From Desulfuromonadaceae bacterium (GTDB lineage Bacteria; Desulfobacterota; Desulfuromonadia; Geobacterales; Pseudopelobacteraceae): a DNA stretch of 64,000 nt. Every line of letters starts with the position of its first letter. Position 1 is the stretch's first letter. The translations under genes were made by a program, and so were the position numbers. Below the pieces are notes generated by a model that saw nothing but the letters and a program-made list of their open reading frames with translations, did not search any database and was not told where the DNA came from. Positions 9,166 through 20,478 of this stretch are shown here, piece by piece. The DNA lies in NCBI GenBank assembly GCA_028681335.1, contig JAQUIT010000003.1, forward strand, positions 186,001-250,000. Direction: 5' to 3'.

Positions 9166-11769
9166 TCAGCTCTTGATGCAGAGCGCGCCGTTTTCCAGTT
9201 CCACCTTCAGTGTGCCACCTTCAAGTACATCACCGCCGATTATTGCCCTGGCAACGCGGGTTTCCAGTTCACGTTGCAGATAGCGTTTGAGAGGTCTGGC
9301 GCCGTAGACCGGATCATAGCCTGCTTTGGCTATGAAGCCAAGAGCTTCCTTGCTAATCTCAAGAGTTATACGCTGGTCTTTCAAGCGCTGCTTGAGCTGC
9401 TCAGCGAGCAGATCAGCGATTTTCATCACCTCATCGATATGCAGCGGCTTGAAAAGCACGATGTCATCAACGCGGTTCAGGAACTCGGGCCGGAAGCCGG
9501 CTTTAAGTTCCTGCATAACGTTTTTGCGCGCATCCTCCCTGATATCGCCGTTCGCCGTGATCCCATCCAGCAGATATGCAGAGCCAATGTTGGAGGTCAT
9601 GATAATGACGGTGTTTTTGAAGCTGACGGTCCGGCCGTGGCTGTCGGTTACCCGTCCGTCATCCAGTATCTGCAGCAGGATGTTGAAAACGTCAGGGTGA
9701 GCCTTTTCGATTTCGTCGAAGAGCAGGACGCTGTATGGTCTGCGCCGTACCGCTTCGCTCAGTTGTCCCCCCTCCTCGTAACCGACGTAGCCGGGAGGTG
9801 CGCCGATCAGGCGTGATACGGCAAACTTCTCCATGTACTCGGACATGTCGATGCGCACCATGTTCTCTTCTGAGTCGAACAGTGCCTCAGCCAGGGTGCG
9901 GGCCAGTTCGGTCTTGCCGACTCCGGTCGGTCCGAGGAAGATGAATGAGCCGATTGGGCGGCGCGGGTCCTTGATGCCGGAGCGGGCTCGGAGTACGGCA
10001 TCTGAGACCAGTTGCACCGCTTCATCCTGTCCGATAACCCGCTGGTGCAGGATGTCCTCCAGGCGCAAAAGTTTTTCCCGTTCTCCTTCCACCAGCCGCA
10101 GAACCGGTATGCCGGTCCAGTGGGCGACTATTTCGGCGATCTCATCTTCGGTGACCTCTTCCCGCAGCAGTTTTTCACCACCCTGCTTCTGGCTCAGTGT
10201 TGTTTCTTCATTTTTAAGCGCTGTTTCAAGCCCGGGGAGCTCGGAGTACTTGAGCTTTGAGGCCTGTTCCAGATTGCTGGTTCGTTCGGCCTGCTCAATT
10301 TCACGGCGTGTCTTTTCAATCTGTTCCCTCAAACCCTTAACCCGTTCGATGGCGATCTTTTCGGAATCGTAGCGGGCCCGCATCGCGTTGGACTTTTCAC
10401 GTTCATTTGCCAGCTCCTTGCGCAGTATTTCCAGGCGCTCGATGCTCGCTTTGTCCTTCTCCTTCTTGAGTGCGACTTCCTCTATCTCCAACTGCATCAC
10501 CCGGCGTGAAATAGTGTCCAGCTCCGAAGGTACGGAGTCAATTTCGGTTCTGATCATCGCGCACGCTTCATCCACCAGGTCGATGGCCTTGTCCGGCAAA
10601 AAGCGTTCGGTGATGTAGCGGTTTGAGAGTGTCGCTGCTGCGACCAGAGCGTTGTCCTGAATTCTGACGCCGTGATGTACCTCGAAGCGTTCTTTTAAGC
10701 CGCGCAGGATCGATACCGTGTCCTCTACGGTCGGTTGTTCAACCAGCACCGGCTGAAAGCGGCGCTCCAGAGCGGCATCTTTCTCGATGTTCTGACGATA
10801 TTCATCAAGGGTGGTCGCACCAATGCAGTGTAATTCTCCGCGGGCCAGCATCGGCTTCAGCATGTTACCGGCGTCCATCGATCCTTCCGTCTTGCCGGCG
10901 CCGACGATTGTGTGCAGCTCGTCGATAAAGAGGATTATTCTTCCTTCGGCCTCCTTGACCTCGTTCAGTACCGCTTTCAGGCGCTCCTCAAATTCACCGC
11001 GATATTTGGCGCCGGCAATCAGCGCCCCCATATCCAGGGCAAAGACGCTCTTGTCTTTCAGCCCCTCCGGTACGTCTCCCCGCACAATTCGCTGGGCAAG
11101 CCCCTCGACAATGGCGGTCTTGCCGACACCCGGTTCGCCGATCAGCACCGGGTTGTTCTTCGTCTTACGGGATAAGACCCGGATTACCCGGCGTACCTCT
11201 TCATCTCGTCCGATAACCGGGTCAAGCTTGTCCAGACGAGCCATTTTAACCAGATCACGGCCGTATTTTTCCAGTGCTTCATAGGTAGCTTCGGGATTAG
11301 CGCTCTGTACCCGCTGGCTGCCGCGTACTTCGGTGAGTGTCTTCAGGAATCGCTCATGGCTTATTCCCGCCATCTTTAAAATTCGCCCGGAAGGTACCTT
11401 GTCACCCTCGGCCAGCAGCGCCATAAACAGATGCTCAACGGAGACATATTCGTCTTTGAGCCGTTTAGCCTCGTTTTCTGCCGTTACCAGAATACGTGAC
11501 AGCCGCTGGGAAACATATATTTTCCCCGCCTCTGCACCCGGTCCGGAGACTCTCGGTATTCGGTCAAGTTCTGCAGCGACCTCATTTTTTATCATCTCCG
11601 GTCGGATGTCCATCCGCTGCAGCAGGCGCTGTACCAGACCGTCATGCTGGTCGAGCAGTGCCCAGAGCAGATGTTCGCAACTGACCTCGACGTGCCCGAA
11701 CGAAACAGCTTTGTTTTGTGCTTCGGTAAATGCTTCCTGGGATTTTTGCGTTAGTTTGTTGAAGTCCAT
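9166..11769 (-). CDS. clpB: ATP-dependent disaggregase ClpB (start at [14 protein letters not shown])
   Basis: Two AAA+ modules '[18 protein letters not shown]' and '[19 protein letters not shown]', ClpB middle domain, '[12 protein letters not shown]'. Confidence 0.97.
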   Translation of the reverse strand: MDFNKLTQKSQEAFTEAQNKAVSFGHVEVSCEHLLWALLDQHDGLVQRLLQRMDIRPEMIKNEVAAELDRIPRVSGPGAEAGKIYVSQRLSRILVTAENEAKRLKDEYVSVEHLFMALLAEGDKVPSGRILKMAGISHERFLKTLTEVRGSQRVQSANPEATYEALEKYGRDLVKMARLDKLDPVIGRDEEVRRVIRVLSRKTKNNPVLIGEPGVGKTAIVEGLAQRIVRGDVPEGLKDKSVFALDMGALIAGAKYRGEFEERLKAVLNEVKEAEGRIILFIDELHTIVGAGKTEGSMDAGNMLKPMLARGELHCIGATTLDEYRQNIEKDAALERRFQPVLVEQPTVEDTVSILRGLKERFEVHHGVRIQDNALVAAATLSNRYITERFLPDKAIDLVDEACAMIRTEIDSVPSELDTISRRVMQLEIEEVALKKEKDKASIERLEILRKELANEREKSNAMRARYDSEKIAIERVKGLREQIEKTRREIEQAERTSNLEQASKLKYSELPGLETALKNEETTLSQKQGGEKLLREEVTEDEIAEIVAHWTGIPVLRLVEGEREKLLRLEDILHQRVIGQDEAVQLVSDAVLRARSGIKDPRRPIGSFIFLGPTGVGKTELARTLAEALFDSEENMVRIDMSEYMEKFAVSRLIGAPPGYVGYEEGGQLSEAVRRRPYSVLLFDEIEKAHPDVFNILLQILDDGRVTDSHGRTVSFKNTVIIMTSNIGSAYLLDGITANGDIREDARKNVMQELKAGFRPEFLNRVDDIVLFKPLHIDEVMKIADLLAEQLKQRLKDQRITLEISKEALGFIAKAGYDPVYGARPLKRYLQRELETRVARAIIGGDVLEGGTLKVELENGALCIKS

Positions 11770-11814
11770 GATTGTGCCTCTTTTTGTTACGTTTTTATGC
11801 ATCGCATACCTATG

Positions 11815-11842
11815 AGTTAAGCACTGGCTGGCGTTAAGTCAA
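11815..11842 (-). promoter_or_regulatory. Candidate sigma70-type promoter for clpB
   Basis: Minus strand TTGACT-N16-TTAACT upstream of the clpB start. Confidence 0.35.
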
Positions 11843-12004
11843 GTTATTGAGTCCAAAACATGTACGTACAGATATTCATATACTCCGGCTTTTACCGTCA
11901 TAATACGGTTCAGCGCTTCAACCCTGCTGCAAGCTCTTCTCACTTGACCTATCATGTTATTTGCGCTAGCTTCCCATGGAATCAGAGCTTGAGGTTTAGT
12001 GCCA

Positions 12005-12568
12005 ATGCGGGTAATTGCGGGAACCAATCGTGGTAAAAACTTGTCTGTGCCCCCCGGCACGACAACCAGGCCGACCTCGGATCGTGTTAAAGAATCTCTT
12101 TTCAGTATTCTGTCGAGCCGTATTGATTTTGATGATGTCCGTGTGCTGGACATCTGTGCCGGCACCGGTAGTCTCGGAATCGAAGCCCTGAGCCGTGGGG
12201 CTGTCTCATGCTGCTTTATAGAAAGCAATAAGTCTGTTAAAGCGGTGCTTGAAAAAAACATACTGGCTACCGGCAGCCTGGATCGATCTGAAATTCTGAA
12301 TATGGATGCGCTCAGGGCTTTAAACGCTCTTGCCGGGCGTGGTAAATGTTATGATCTTGTGTTCTTTGATCCTCCCTATGATTCAGAATTATATAAAAGT
12401 GTCCCTGAGCTGCTCGCTTCATCCTCATTATTGGCATCGGGTGCAATTCTGCTGGTTGAATGTTCCGTTCGCAAGCCGGTAGCGGAATCATATGGCGGGC
12501 TTAAGCGTTTTGATCGGCGAGTCTACGGAGAAACAGCTCTCGAATTTTTTACTGCGGAGGAAGAATGA
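12005..12568 (+). CDS. rsmD: 16S rRNA (guanine966-N2)-methyltransferase RsmD
   Basis: 'MRVIAGTNRGKNLSVPPGTTTRPTSDRVKESLFSIL', 'VLDICAGTGSLGIEALSRGA', 'DLVFFDPPYD'. Confidence 0.93.
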   Translation: MRVIAGTNRGKNLSVPPGTTTRPTSDRVKESLFSILSSRIDFDDVRVLDICAGTGSLGIEALSRGAVSCCFIESNKSVKAVLEKNILATGSLDRSEILNMDALRALNALAGRGKCYDLVFFDPPYDSELYKSVPELLASSSLLASGAILLVECSVRKPVAESYGGLKRFDRRVYGETALEFFTAEEE

Positions 12569-13047
12569 AGAAAATTGCTGTTTATCCCGGTTCATTTGAC
12601 CCAATCACCTATGGCCATCTTGATATAATCAAACGCGGCCTGACAATCTTTGACGAAATAATAGTTGCCGTTGCCAGTAACTCTCAGAAAAATGCTCTGT
12701 TCACAACGAACGAACGGGTTGAGTTGATTCAGGATGTTTTGAAAGAGGAGGGGAGGGTTACTGTTGATACTTTTAGCGGACTTTTGATAGAGTATGTCTC
12801 TTCCCGCAAGGCTCATGTCATCATTCGTGGGCTCCGCGCCATATCTGACTTTGAATACGAATTCCAGATTGCCCAGATGAACAGCAGTATCGGCAAGGAG
12901 ATTGAAACGCTGTTCATGATGACATCGCTGCAGTACGGCTATCTCTCCTCCTCGATCGTCAAGGAGGTCTGTTCACTTAACGGCAATATTGACAAGTTTG
13001 TTCCGCCGGAAGTTAAAAAGGCTTTGCGCTTGAAATATGGTTTATAA
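12565..13047 (+). CDS. coaD: Phosphopantetheine adenylyltransferase
   Basis: 'KIAVYPGSFDPITYGHLDIIKRG', 'LIEYVSSRKAHVIIRGLRAISDFEYEFQIAQMN'. Confidence 0.96.
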   Translation: MKKIAVYPGSFDPITYGHLDIIKRGLTIFDEIIVAVASNSQKNALFTTNERVELIQDVLKEEGRVTVDTFSGLLIEYVSSRKAHVIIRGLRAISDFEYEFQIAQMNSSIGKEIETLFMMTSLQYGYLSSSIVKEVCSLNGNIDKFVPPEVKKALRLKYGL

Positions 13048-13066
13048 CAGGTACGATATACACGAC

Positions 13067-13094
13067 GGGGCGCTGCAAGGCGCCCCATTTTTTT
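13067..13094 (+). terminator. Rho-independent terminator after coaD
   Basis: GGGGCGCtgcaaGGCGCCCC followed by ATTTTTTT. Confidence 0.8.
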
Positions 13095-13110
13095 AACCAC
13101 GAGGTGCATC

Positions 13111-13305
13111 ATGATTACCCAGGAAATGATAATTGCCGACATCATCACACAGCATCCCGAAACTTTGCCGGTTTTCAAGCAGTACAACCTTGACTGCTAC
13201 GAGTGTCAGATTGCCGACCTGGAAACGTTGGGTCATGGCGCCGGCGTGCACAAAATAGATATTGCCCAGTTACTGGTTTCGTTGAACGCTGTGCTGAAAA
13301 AATGA
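13111..13305 (+). CDS. DUF1858-like small protein
   Basis: 64 aa 'MIIADIITQHPETLPVFKQYNLDCYECQIADLETLGHGAGVHKIDIAQLLVSLNAVL'. Confidence 0.75.
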   Translation: MITQEMIIADIITQHPETLPVFKQYNLDCYECQIADLETLGHGAGVHKIDIAQLLVSLNAVLKK

Positions 13306-13337
13306 TGCGTGCCGCCATAGTCAAGGAGTAACGCCCC

Positions 13338-14441
13338 ATGAGTGATATGGAACTTTATTCGAGCTATTTCCCGGTCGGTAAAAAGGTCGGTGTCGGCATA
13401 CCCCTTCCCAATGCCGATATTTTCAGGGACTGGGCAATAATTCATGAAATAGATGAGGATCTTGTCTCATTACAGTTGTCCCGTGACACACTACCTGAAA
13501 GTGTATCGCTGCATTATGGACAGATTCTTGAATTACGTGGCGGTGATGAGGAGAGTGCCTACAGCTGCAGGGCTATTATTGTTTCAGAGGGTGTTGCCAG
13601 AGAGTTGTTATTACGGCTCATCGGTGAAGTCGTGTCGGATGAACTGCGCGAGTTTTACCGCATTGATGCCTTTCTCCCGATCAAATATTTTGTCAGTAAG
13701 GAACAAAATATTGACAAGCTGCGCAAGCAGTGGGAAGTGCGGCGGGAGCAGCGTCAGCAGCTTGAAATCGATCTGGCTGATCGTCGCTGGAGCGGCGCGG
13801 TACTCCCGGAAGGGGCCACATTGCCGCTTGAGCCACGTGAAGGAGTATCAGAAGCGGAAGGTGATGAAATTGCTCCTGCTCCTGTTGCTGTAGAAGAGGT
13901 GGAACAAGACCCCTGGGATACAATCATTCCGCTGGCAGCCAATATCAGCGGTGGCGGTCTGCGTATAATTACGCATCAGGGCTTCGAATACGGCGAATAC
14001 ACGCTGCTTGAGATCATGGTGCCGTCGCCGCGGCGCGTTGTTGATGTTATCGGTCGGGTTGTTTTTGCCAATCGTAATTTTTCCGCAGGGAAAGATCGCG
14101 AATATTTCAATACCGGTGTGCAGTTTGTGTACATAGAAGAGCGTGACCGGGATGCAATTGTCGGTTATATCTCCAACATTCAGCTCAAAAGAATCCGCCA
14201 GCTGCGTGAGAGATATCTGTACCGTGGAATACTGGAGAGTGAAGAGCTATCGGGCAATGAAGGGGTGTTTGGTTTCAAGAGACGTACGACGCGGGTGGCT
14301 GCCATTGTCATTTTTGTTGTTTTATGCGCGCTGCTGATCGATTTTTACCGAAACTATGTTCTCGTCCATCCAAAGGGAGAGATCCAACGCACTTTTGAGG
14401 AGAGTATCAGGAAATATCGGGAACAGCAGAAGCCGAATTAG
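13338..14441 (+). CDS. PilZ-domain protein with C-terminal transmembrane helix
   Basis: 'ANISGGGLRIITHQGFEYGEYTLLEIMVPSP...FNTGVQFVYIEERDRDAIVGYI' plus TM 'VAAIVIFVVLCALLIDFY'. Confidence 0.7.
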   Translation: MSDMELYSSYFPVGKKVGVGIPLPNADIFRDWAIIHEIDEDLVSLQLSRDTLPESVSLHYGQILELRGGDEESAYSCRAIIVSEGVARELLLRLIGEVVSDELREFYRIDAFLPIKYFVSKEQNIDKLRKQWEVRREQRQQLEIDLADRRWSGAVLPEGATLPLEPREGVSEAEGDEIAPAPVAVEEVEQDPWDTIIPLAANISGGGLRIITHQGFEYGEYTLLEIMVPSPRRVVDVIGRVVFANRNFSAGKDREYFNTGVQFVYIEERDRDAIVGYISNIQLKRIRQLRERYLYRGILESEELSGNEGVFGFKRRTTRVAAIVIFVVLCALLIDFYRNYVLVHPKGEIQRTFEESIRKYREQQKPN

Positions 14442-14444
14442 AAA

Positions 14445-17400
14445 TCACGACAGCAGCAGCTCTTCGGCACGGTGTATAAATTCTATTGCTGGCCGGGCAA
14501 AGTAGATGCCGTTCCTTGAACCTCCGTCTGAAATGCCGCGCAGATAAAGGTATACTGTTCCGCCGAAATGCTTTTCATAGCTGTACCCCGGCAGCCGCAG
14601 TTTCAAGAGACGGTTCAAGGCCAGAGTATAGAGATGGTATTGCAGGACATAGGCACTACGGCACATCGATTCGTGCATATTTTCCTGATTGTATGCGGCT
14701 GTTTTCATGCCGAGATGGTTCGATTTCCAGTCAAGAATGTAGAAGCGTTCATCATGCATGAAAACCAGATCAATAAAACCCTGCAGCATGCCGCGACTCT
14801 GCCGGAATGAAAGCTTGTTCAGTACCTCGTAATAATCTCCGAAGCTTTCCCCGTCAAGCACCCCATCAAAAAGCGACCGCAGTGTCTCCGGAGCAAGCTG
14901 CCTGATGGGAAGATAAAATTCCATCTCTGCCTGCCAATCGCCCCTTTTTAATTGTGCCAGAGTGAAGTCCCGCTGCTCCGGTATAATCCGGGCTGAGGTA
15001 ACATCTGTCACCATGCTCCTGACGGCCGGTAGCCACTGCTCGTGGAAACCGTTACCGGCCAGTGATGAGAGTGTCGTGGTCGTGATGGTGTCGCTATCAA
15101 GCCGGGTATAGTCAAGGCGCTCAAAAATATCATGGAGGCAGACGCCAGCTTTTGCGCCACGCGGAAAGTCAAAGATTGACAGCCCTTCCGAAGGCTGGTC
15201 GAGCGTCGTTACCGGGTTCTCCAAGGCAATGGCAGTCGAATCATGATCGTGCGCTTCAAAGGTATGCCCGGTGCCGGAGGTCATGCTGCTGAAGCTGGCA
15301 ACATGCCAGTCATCACGCGGAGGGAGCTGCAGCGTTCTGCAACTGTAGGGCGTATCTGCCTGTACAGGACCCTGGTACGGAGGAAAGGACTCAGGTGGCG
15401 GCATCATCCCGACAGAGAGTCCACTGTCTCCGTTGCCGGCAAGCCGCTGCACGTCATCAAAGATCCCCTGGTCCCCCAGTGCCGAAAAACTTTTGCTATC
15501 CGTCGCCGCAGAACCGTCATGCAGCAGTCTGAAAAGAGGTGAGTCTACTGCGCCATTGATCGCCCCCCAGACGGCGTAGCAGCGGAACTCTGCCCTGGTC
15601 AGGGCGACATAGAGCAGTCTGGCCGCCTCAGCTTCGCGCTCTTCCGCGGCACGTTGCAGATTTTCATTGTCTGCTGCAAGATCCAGCACCAGTTCTCCTG
15701 CATTATCATGGAAGAGTGCCCTGTCCGGTTTAGCGGATGGGGCGTCCCAGGCAAACGGAACAAATACAACCGGGTACTGCAGGCCTTTACTGGCGTGTAT
15801 GGTTGAAATCATCACCGCGTCATCATCGGTTTCAAGTCGTAGCAGTGCCGCATCATCCTTGCTGTTGCCGCTTATTTTCCGCTCGAGCCAGGTGATCAAT
15901 CCGGTCAGGCTTTTGCCCTGCTCCAGTTCGGCCTGGTGCAGCAATTCGCCGCAGTGGATGATATTGGTCAGGCAACGCTCACCTCCGGGACGTAATAAGA
16001 GCTGCTTCCGCACACCACAACTCCCGAGCAGGCGCGCTATCAGCGCAACCACACCACCGGAAGCGGCCGCACTGTGCAGGTCCAGAAAACGGAGCAGCCA
16101 TGCCTCCCATTCCGGATCCTCCCCGGAACTTTCCACAAAGCCGGAAACCTGATTGGCACTTAACCCCATAGTGGGAGTCAGCAGGGCTTCGCGAACCAGA
16201 GCTTCACGATGCGGTTCGGCCGCTGCACGTAAAATACGAAGAAGATCAAGCGCTTCCGCTGTCTCGTAAATAGTGGCGCTTCCCTGTTGGACGGAGGGTA
16301 TACCAAGAGCTGCAAGCGCATCCTGTATCAGTTGGCCCTGTTTATGTGCTTTTACCAGTACGGCAATGTCACCGGGTTGCAGCGGTTGTGTCTGTCCGGC
16401 TGTTGAGATGGTGGCCCGTTCCGGCTCCAGCAGGCGGGCAATCTCTGCGGCGACGGCCTGCACAATGCTGCGGGTGGCCACAGGCTTTACCTCTGCTTTA
16501 GTCCCGTCACTGCGCGGATATATCCAAAGTTTGAGTGGCTGTTCGTCCTGAATCCCGTCAAACAACAGTCGATCCTTTACTGAGCGGCCGGAGCTGACCT
16601 CATGAAACGGGATGTCTACACACAGGAATGGATCGGGAACAGCCATGAACAGGGCTGAAACCGCTTTTACCAATGCTGCATCCGATCTAAAATTTGTTCC
16701 AAGCGTATGCGTCTTACCGGAGGTAACATTTTTGCCGGCATTCAGATAGGCAAAGACATCGGCGCCGCGGAAACTGTAAATAGCCTGTTTCGGGTCACCA
16801 ATCAGAAACAGCGGGTAACCCTGTTCGGCTCCGATACGTTTGAAGATATTCCACTGGAGTGGGTCCGTATCCTGGAATTCATCAATCATGGCAGCCCGGT
16901 AGCGCAGCCTCAGTTTTTCCGCAAGAGCAGCGCCTGAGGCTGCTTCAAGTGCAACGTGAAGATCGAGCAGCAAATCATCGAATGCGCGCTGATTTAACAG
17001 CTTTTTGCGCTTTGACAACTCCTGTTCAAACCACCTTTTTAAATCGTGCTGACAGGCAATGATACCGTTCCTGAAAGCGTGCTCGATTGATTCCTGCACA
17101 TCGCACAGCTGCTGACAGTGTGTGAAAAAAAGGTGGTCTGGGGTAAACGGAGATGTTTTTGTGAGTTTTGATGTGATTTTTCGCTGCGAAAAAAAATCAA
17201 GCTTGCTGTTCGGTCTGGCAGCATTTTCACCAGCTGCCCAGATGTCCATGGAGTTGACGGCGGCTTCGATCTGCGCCGGCTTATAGCTCTGCTTGTTCAG
17301 GCCTGCCTGCTCGATCTGTGTGATGATTGTGCTGCGATCGCTGCTCCAGATTGAACAGACAAGGTGGTATAGCCTGTCCCGCTCAGCCGTCAGTGGTTCA

Positions 17401-18023
17401 AGCGGTTCCTCATCGACCGGGGGGATAATCTTCAGGTCTGGATTCTGATAGTTGCCATCAAGCGGCTTGGCAAGTTTTTCCGGGGTGAATCCGGCTGAGG
17501 CAAGGCCTTCGACAAAATCATCCTGCTGCGACAGTATCCGTGTCCGCCAGAAATCGTCACGCACCTGTTTGACGATTGCACTCTGGTCGCTGATCATGTC
17601 ACTGCCGAAAAGGGAACCGCTTTCAAACGTATTCTCCAGCAGTGCCCGCTGGCAGAAGCCGTGAATGGTGAAGATAGCGGCATCATCAAATGAATAGAGT
17701 GCCCTGGTCAGAAGCAATCGGGCCCGATTGCCATCCTGCGGGCGGGCCGTCATGAGGAGCTGTTCAAGGGCGTCGTCACTTGCGGATCTTCCGCTGGTGT
17801 ACAGATCTAGCGTGGTTGAAATCCGCCGCCTGATGCGTTCGCGCAGCTCGGCTGTGGCGGCCTTTGTGTACGTCACCACAAGAATCTGCTCGGGACGCAG
17901 CTCTTTCTCAAGGATCAACAGGATATAGAGTGCGGCTATGGTCCAGGTTTTGCCGGTACCGGCACTCGCCTCTATCAGATTGAGGCCGGAGATGTCGATT
18001 GATTCAAGATTGAGTGGCTTCAT
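14445..18023 (-). CDS. recB: Exodeoxyribonuclease V subunit beta (RecB)
   Basis: 1192 aa; 'NLIEASAGTGKTWTIAALYILLIL', 'AAMIDEFQDTDPLQWNIF', 'VMISTIHASKGLQYPVVFVPF', nuclease 'FYILDWKSNHLG'. Confidence 0.93.
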   Translation of the reverse strand: MKPLNLESIDISGLNLIEASAGTGKTWTIAALYILLILEKELRPEQILVVTYTKAATAELRERIRRRISTTLDLYTSGRSASDDALEQLLMTARPQDGNRARLLLTRALYSFDDAAIFTIHGFCQRALLENTFESGSLFGSDMISDQSAIVKQVRDDFWRTRILSQQDDFVEGLASAGFTPEKLAKPLDGNYQNPDLKIIPPVDEEPLEPLTAERDRLYHLVCSIWSSDRSTIITQIEQAGLNKQSYKPAQIEAAVNSMDIWAAGENAARPNSKLDFFSQRKITSKLTKTSPFTPDHLFFTHCQQLCDVQESIEHAFRNGIIACQHDLKRWFEQELSKRKKLLNQRAFDDLLLDLHVALEAASGAALAEKLRLRYRAAMIDEFQDTDPLQWNIFKRIGAEQGYPLFLIGDPKQAIYSFRGADVFAYLNAGKNVTSGKTHTLGTNFRSDAALVKAVSALFMAVPDPFLCVDIPFHEVSSGRSVKDRLLFDGIQDEQPLKLWIYPRSDGTKAEVKPVATRSIVQAVAAEIARLLEPERATISTAGQTQPLQPGDIAVLVKAHKQGQLIQDALAALGIPSVQQGSATIYETAEALDLLRILRAAAEPHREALVREALLTPTMGLSANQVSGFVESSGEDPEWEAWLLRFLDLHSAAASGGVVALIARLLGSCGVRKQLLLRPGGERCLTNIIHCGELLHQAELEQGKSLTGLITWLERKISGNSKDDAALLRLETDDDAVMISTIHASKGLQYPVVFVPFAWDAPSAKPDRALFHDNAGELVLDLAADNENLQRAAEEREAEAARLLYVALTRAEFRCYAVWGAINGAVDSPLFRLLHDGSAATDSKSFSALGDQGIFDDVQRLAGNGDSGLSVGMMPPPESFPPYQGPVQADTPYSCRTLQLPPRDDWHVASFSSMTSGTGHTFEAHDHDSTAIALENPVTTLDQPSEGLSIFDFPRGAKAGVCLHDIFERLDYTRLDSDTITTTTLSSLAGNGFHEQWLPAVRSMVTDVTSARIIPEQRDFTLAQLKRGDWQAEMEFYLPIRQLAPETLRSLFDGVLDGESFGDYYEVLNKLSFRQSRGMLQGFIDLVFMHDERFYILDWKSNHLGMKTAAYNQENMHESMCRSAYVLQYHLYTLALNRLLKLRLPGYSYEKHFGGTVYLYLRGISDGGSRNGIYFARPAIEFIHRAEELLLS

Positions 18024-18105
18024 GGCGTTTTCATGGTGATGGTATCTAAGAGGAGGTGGGATTCTCCCCCCTTCTCAAAGAACGGGTAAGGGGGGAGGGG
18101 AGACA

Positions 18106-19047
18106 TCATTGTTTCTGGTTTATTGCAGTCAGTTGCCACTGGTTATTGCCCACGGGACGGGTAAAGGTCCAGAATTCCTCAAACTTGACCGGATCGCTCT
18201 TGCTGCCGGATACTACGGTGCCGTTCTCGTCCGTTGTATAGTCAAGCAGGTTTGCATAAATAAGCGTGTTGATATAATCCTGGCCGGATTCCTGCCACGC
18301 TTCAACGATATCAACATTGCGCACGGCGATGTTTTCGAGCCTGTTGATCTGCTTGTCACTGATCAGCTTGTCGAGGTCTCCCTGGAAAATACGGCGCATC
18401 TCGTCAGTTAGCAGGCCTTGTACCGGTGCCAGATCACGATTCATCCAGGCCCCCTGGATCTTGAAAAAGTTGTCCATGACCAGATCATTATAGCGATTTT
18501 CGTCAAAGGAGGGGTCAAATTGACGGATATGAGCCAAACCGGTTGCTACGTCCTCTGTCCCAGGTGAAGCATTCTGCTGATTCTGGAAAAGCGGTGTTAC
18601 TGTTCCGCCGCCGTATTGCGCGGATTGCGAATTGTTTATGGGATTGTCAGCTCTTCTTCTCTTGATAAAGTTAAAGATGAGATAGCCGATACCGGCAAGC
18701 AAAATAATTTCAAACAGACCGATTCCGCCACCCCCCATGCCGCCCATACCGCCGAAGCCAAGGCCTCTGAACAGCATACCTCCGAGCATTCCCCCCATAA
18801 TGCCGCCGCCCATACTCCTGAGAAACCCACCGGATGCCGGTTGTTGATAGCCTGTCGCGGGAGATGTTGTTGGTTGTGAGCGGTACGGTGATGAAGGTGT
18901 AGAGGGGCGTGAGTAGCTGCGTGAGCCGTAGCTGCCCATGGAACGACCACCTCCGATTCGGGCATGAGCCTCGAATTCCATGGCGGTGGCAGACAGAAAT
19001 ATAACGGTAGCGAGTAGTGTGAAAAGCCTCAGAGCCTTTTTCTTCAT
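18106..19047 (-). CDS. Tim44-like domain membrane protein
   Basis: Signal peptide, Gly-rich TM segment 'MGGGGIGLFEIILLAGIGYLIFNFIKRRR', C-terminal Tim44-like domain 'EEFWTFTRPVGNNQWQLTAINQKQ'. Confidence 0.8.
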   Translation of the reverse strand: MKKKALRLFTLLATVIFLSATAMEFEAHARIGGGRSMGSYGSRSYSRPSTPSSPYRSQPTTSPATGYQQPASGGFLRSMGGGIMGGMLGGMLFRGLGFGGMGGMGGGGIGLFEIILLAGIGYLIFNFIKRRRADNPINNSQSAQYGGGTVTPLFQNQQNASPGTEDVATGLAHIRQFDPSFDENRYNDLVMDNFFKIQGAWMNRDLAPVQGLLTDEMRRIFQGDLDKLISDKQINRLENIAVRNVDIVEAWQESGQDYINTLIYANLLDYTTDENGTVVSGSKSDPVKFEEFWTFTRPVGNNQWQLTAINQKQ

Positions 19048-19227
19048 TTAATTTGCTTCTCCCTGTGAAGTGCGAATGACGCGTGTAAATAACGTGTTTT
19101 TGAAAGGTAACGTCTGGGGACGCTAAAATCAAGTCCGGTAAATAAAAAAGCAGGGATCAGCCGTGGCGGCAAACCTCTGCTTCTCAAGTCTCATGCGGTG
19201 ATGATGGTTTCTTCTCTGAGCTGACTT

Positions 19228-20334
19228 TTATTTGGCAAGTTTTGCCCGGATAGCCTCAACTACATAGTACGCGTCGTTGATGGCGGTGTAGATGAGGTTG
19301 GGATGTTTTTCCTCTGCAATAGACCCTTCGCTGATCTTCATGTAGGAGGGGGATATTGCCCCACCGATAACATATACGCCTTTCCGCGTCGATTCAAACT
19401 CAGACGAGAGCAGCACGAGGCGTTCACCCTCTTTGGCAATCTTGCAGACACCGGAGGTGCAGGCGATGCTCTGGATATTCAGCTTGTCGAAGATCGGAAC
19501 CGGCCCCTGTGAGCCGATACAGGCGATGACATTCTGCATCGGGAAGCTCAAGGCGTGGTACAGGTCGATGCCATCGGGTTGTTTGAATTCGTTGATGCGG
19601 ATAACCAGACGGTCGACCCCTTCGTCGTCAACTTCACCGATACGCGGCATTGCACCATGCAGCAGGCGGATGTTTCCACCCAGCAGGATCTCTTCGCCGA
19701 GGCGCTGGGCAGTCTCTTTGTTGACATCAAAGGTTTCCGCTTTGTGCGCCCAGTATACCGGATGTGTATCTCGGGCTTCGCGCTTGGCTTTGAGAATGGT
19801 GATGATTACATCAGCCGCCGTGTTGCCTCCGCCGATCACCAGTGTCTTTATGCCGACATATTTGCCGGCATCATCAAGGCTTTTGGCCACCATCTTGGCA
19901 TCACCATACACGGAGAGCTCTCGCGGAATATTGCTGCCAAAGGAGAGAACAACTTTCTTGCCTTTAAAAGCACCTTTGGATGTCATGACGGTAAGTCCGT
20001 CCCGCTCATCCTTGATATCCACAAAATCCACGTCTGTTTGAATGTGAAGGTTTTCATGCTGGACAAAGTGCTGAACATACTGCAGATAACTTTCCACGGT
20101 AACCGGCTTGTCAGGTGGACGCAATTCATCCACCATAAACGGTTCCGGGGCATCTTTTGGTTTTGATGCATACACCAGCTTCCCTTCGGGATAGCTGTTT
20201 GCAATGCCCTGAAAAATGGCTTTTCCTGATTCCAACACCAGGTAGGAAAGTCCATGTTTATGGCACAGATACGCGGTGGAAAGGCCGGCCGGCCCGCCGC
20301 CGATTATCAAAACATCATAGGTAATCGTTTTCAT
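19228..20334 (-). CDS. FAD/NAD(P)-dependent oxidoreductase (thioredoxin reductase/YpdA-like)
   Basis: 'YDVLIIGGGPAGLSTAYLCHKHGLSYLVLE', 'VIGGGNTAADVIITIL', 'VYVIGGAISPSYMKI'. Confidence 0.8.
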   Translation of the reverse strand: MKTITYDVLIIGGGPAGLSTAYLCHKHGLSYLVLESGKAIFQGIANSYPEGKLVYASKPKDAPEPFMVDELRPPDKPVTVESYLQYVQHFVQHENLHIQTDVDFVDIKDERDGLTVMTSKGAFKGKKVVLSFGSNIPRELSVYGDAKMVAKSLDDAGKYVGIKTLVIGGGNTAADVIITILKAKREARDTHPVYWAHKAETFDVNKETAQRLGEEILLGGNIRLLHGAMPRIGEVDDEGVDRLVIRINEFKQPDGIDLYHALSFPMQNVIACIGSQGPVPIFDKLNIQSIACTSGVCKIAKEGERLVLLSSEFESTRKGVYVIGGAISPSYMKISEGSIAEEKHPNLIYTAINDAYYVVEAIRAKLAK

Positions 20335-20478
20335 ATGGAGCTCCTCACGTATTTTAGCGAGAATAAATATTTGGATTTTATACCATTATACTGCAAAAAG
20401 ATAAAGCATGTATGGGGCTTGTTAAATGCCCCGGATGAGGTAATATAGAGGTAAGCTATTTTATAAAGGAGGCTATCT

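Noticed and set aside
9160-9816. 218-aa plus-strand ORF
   Set aside because: Antisense to clpB C-terminal coding region.
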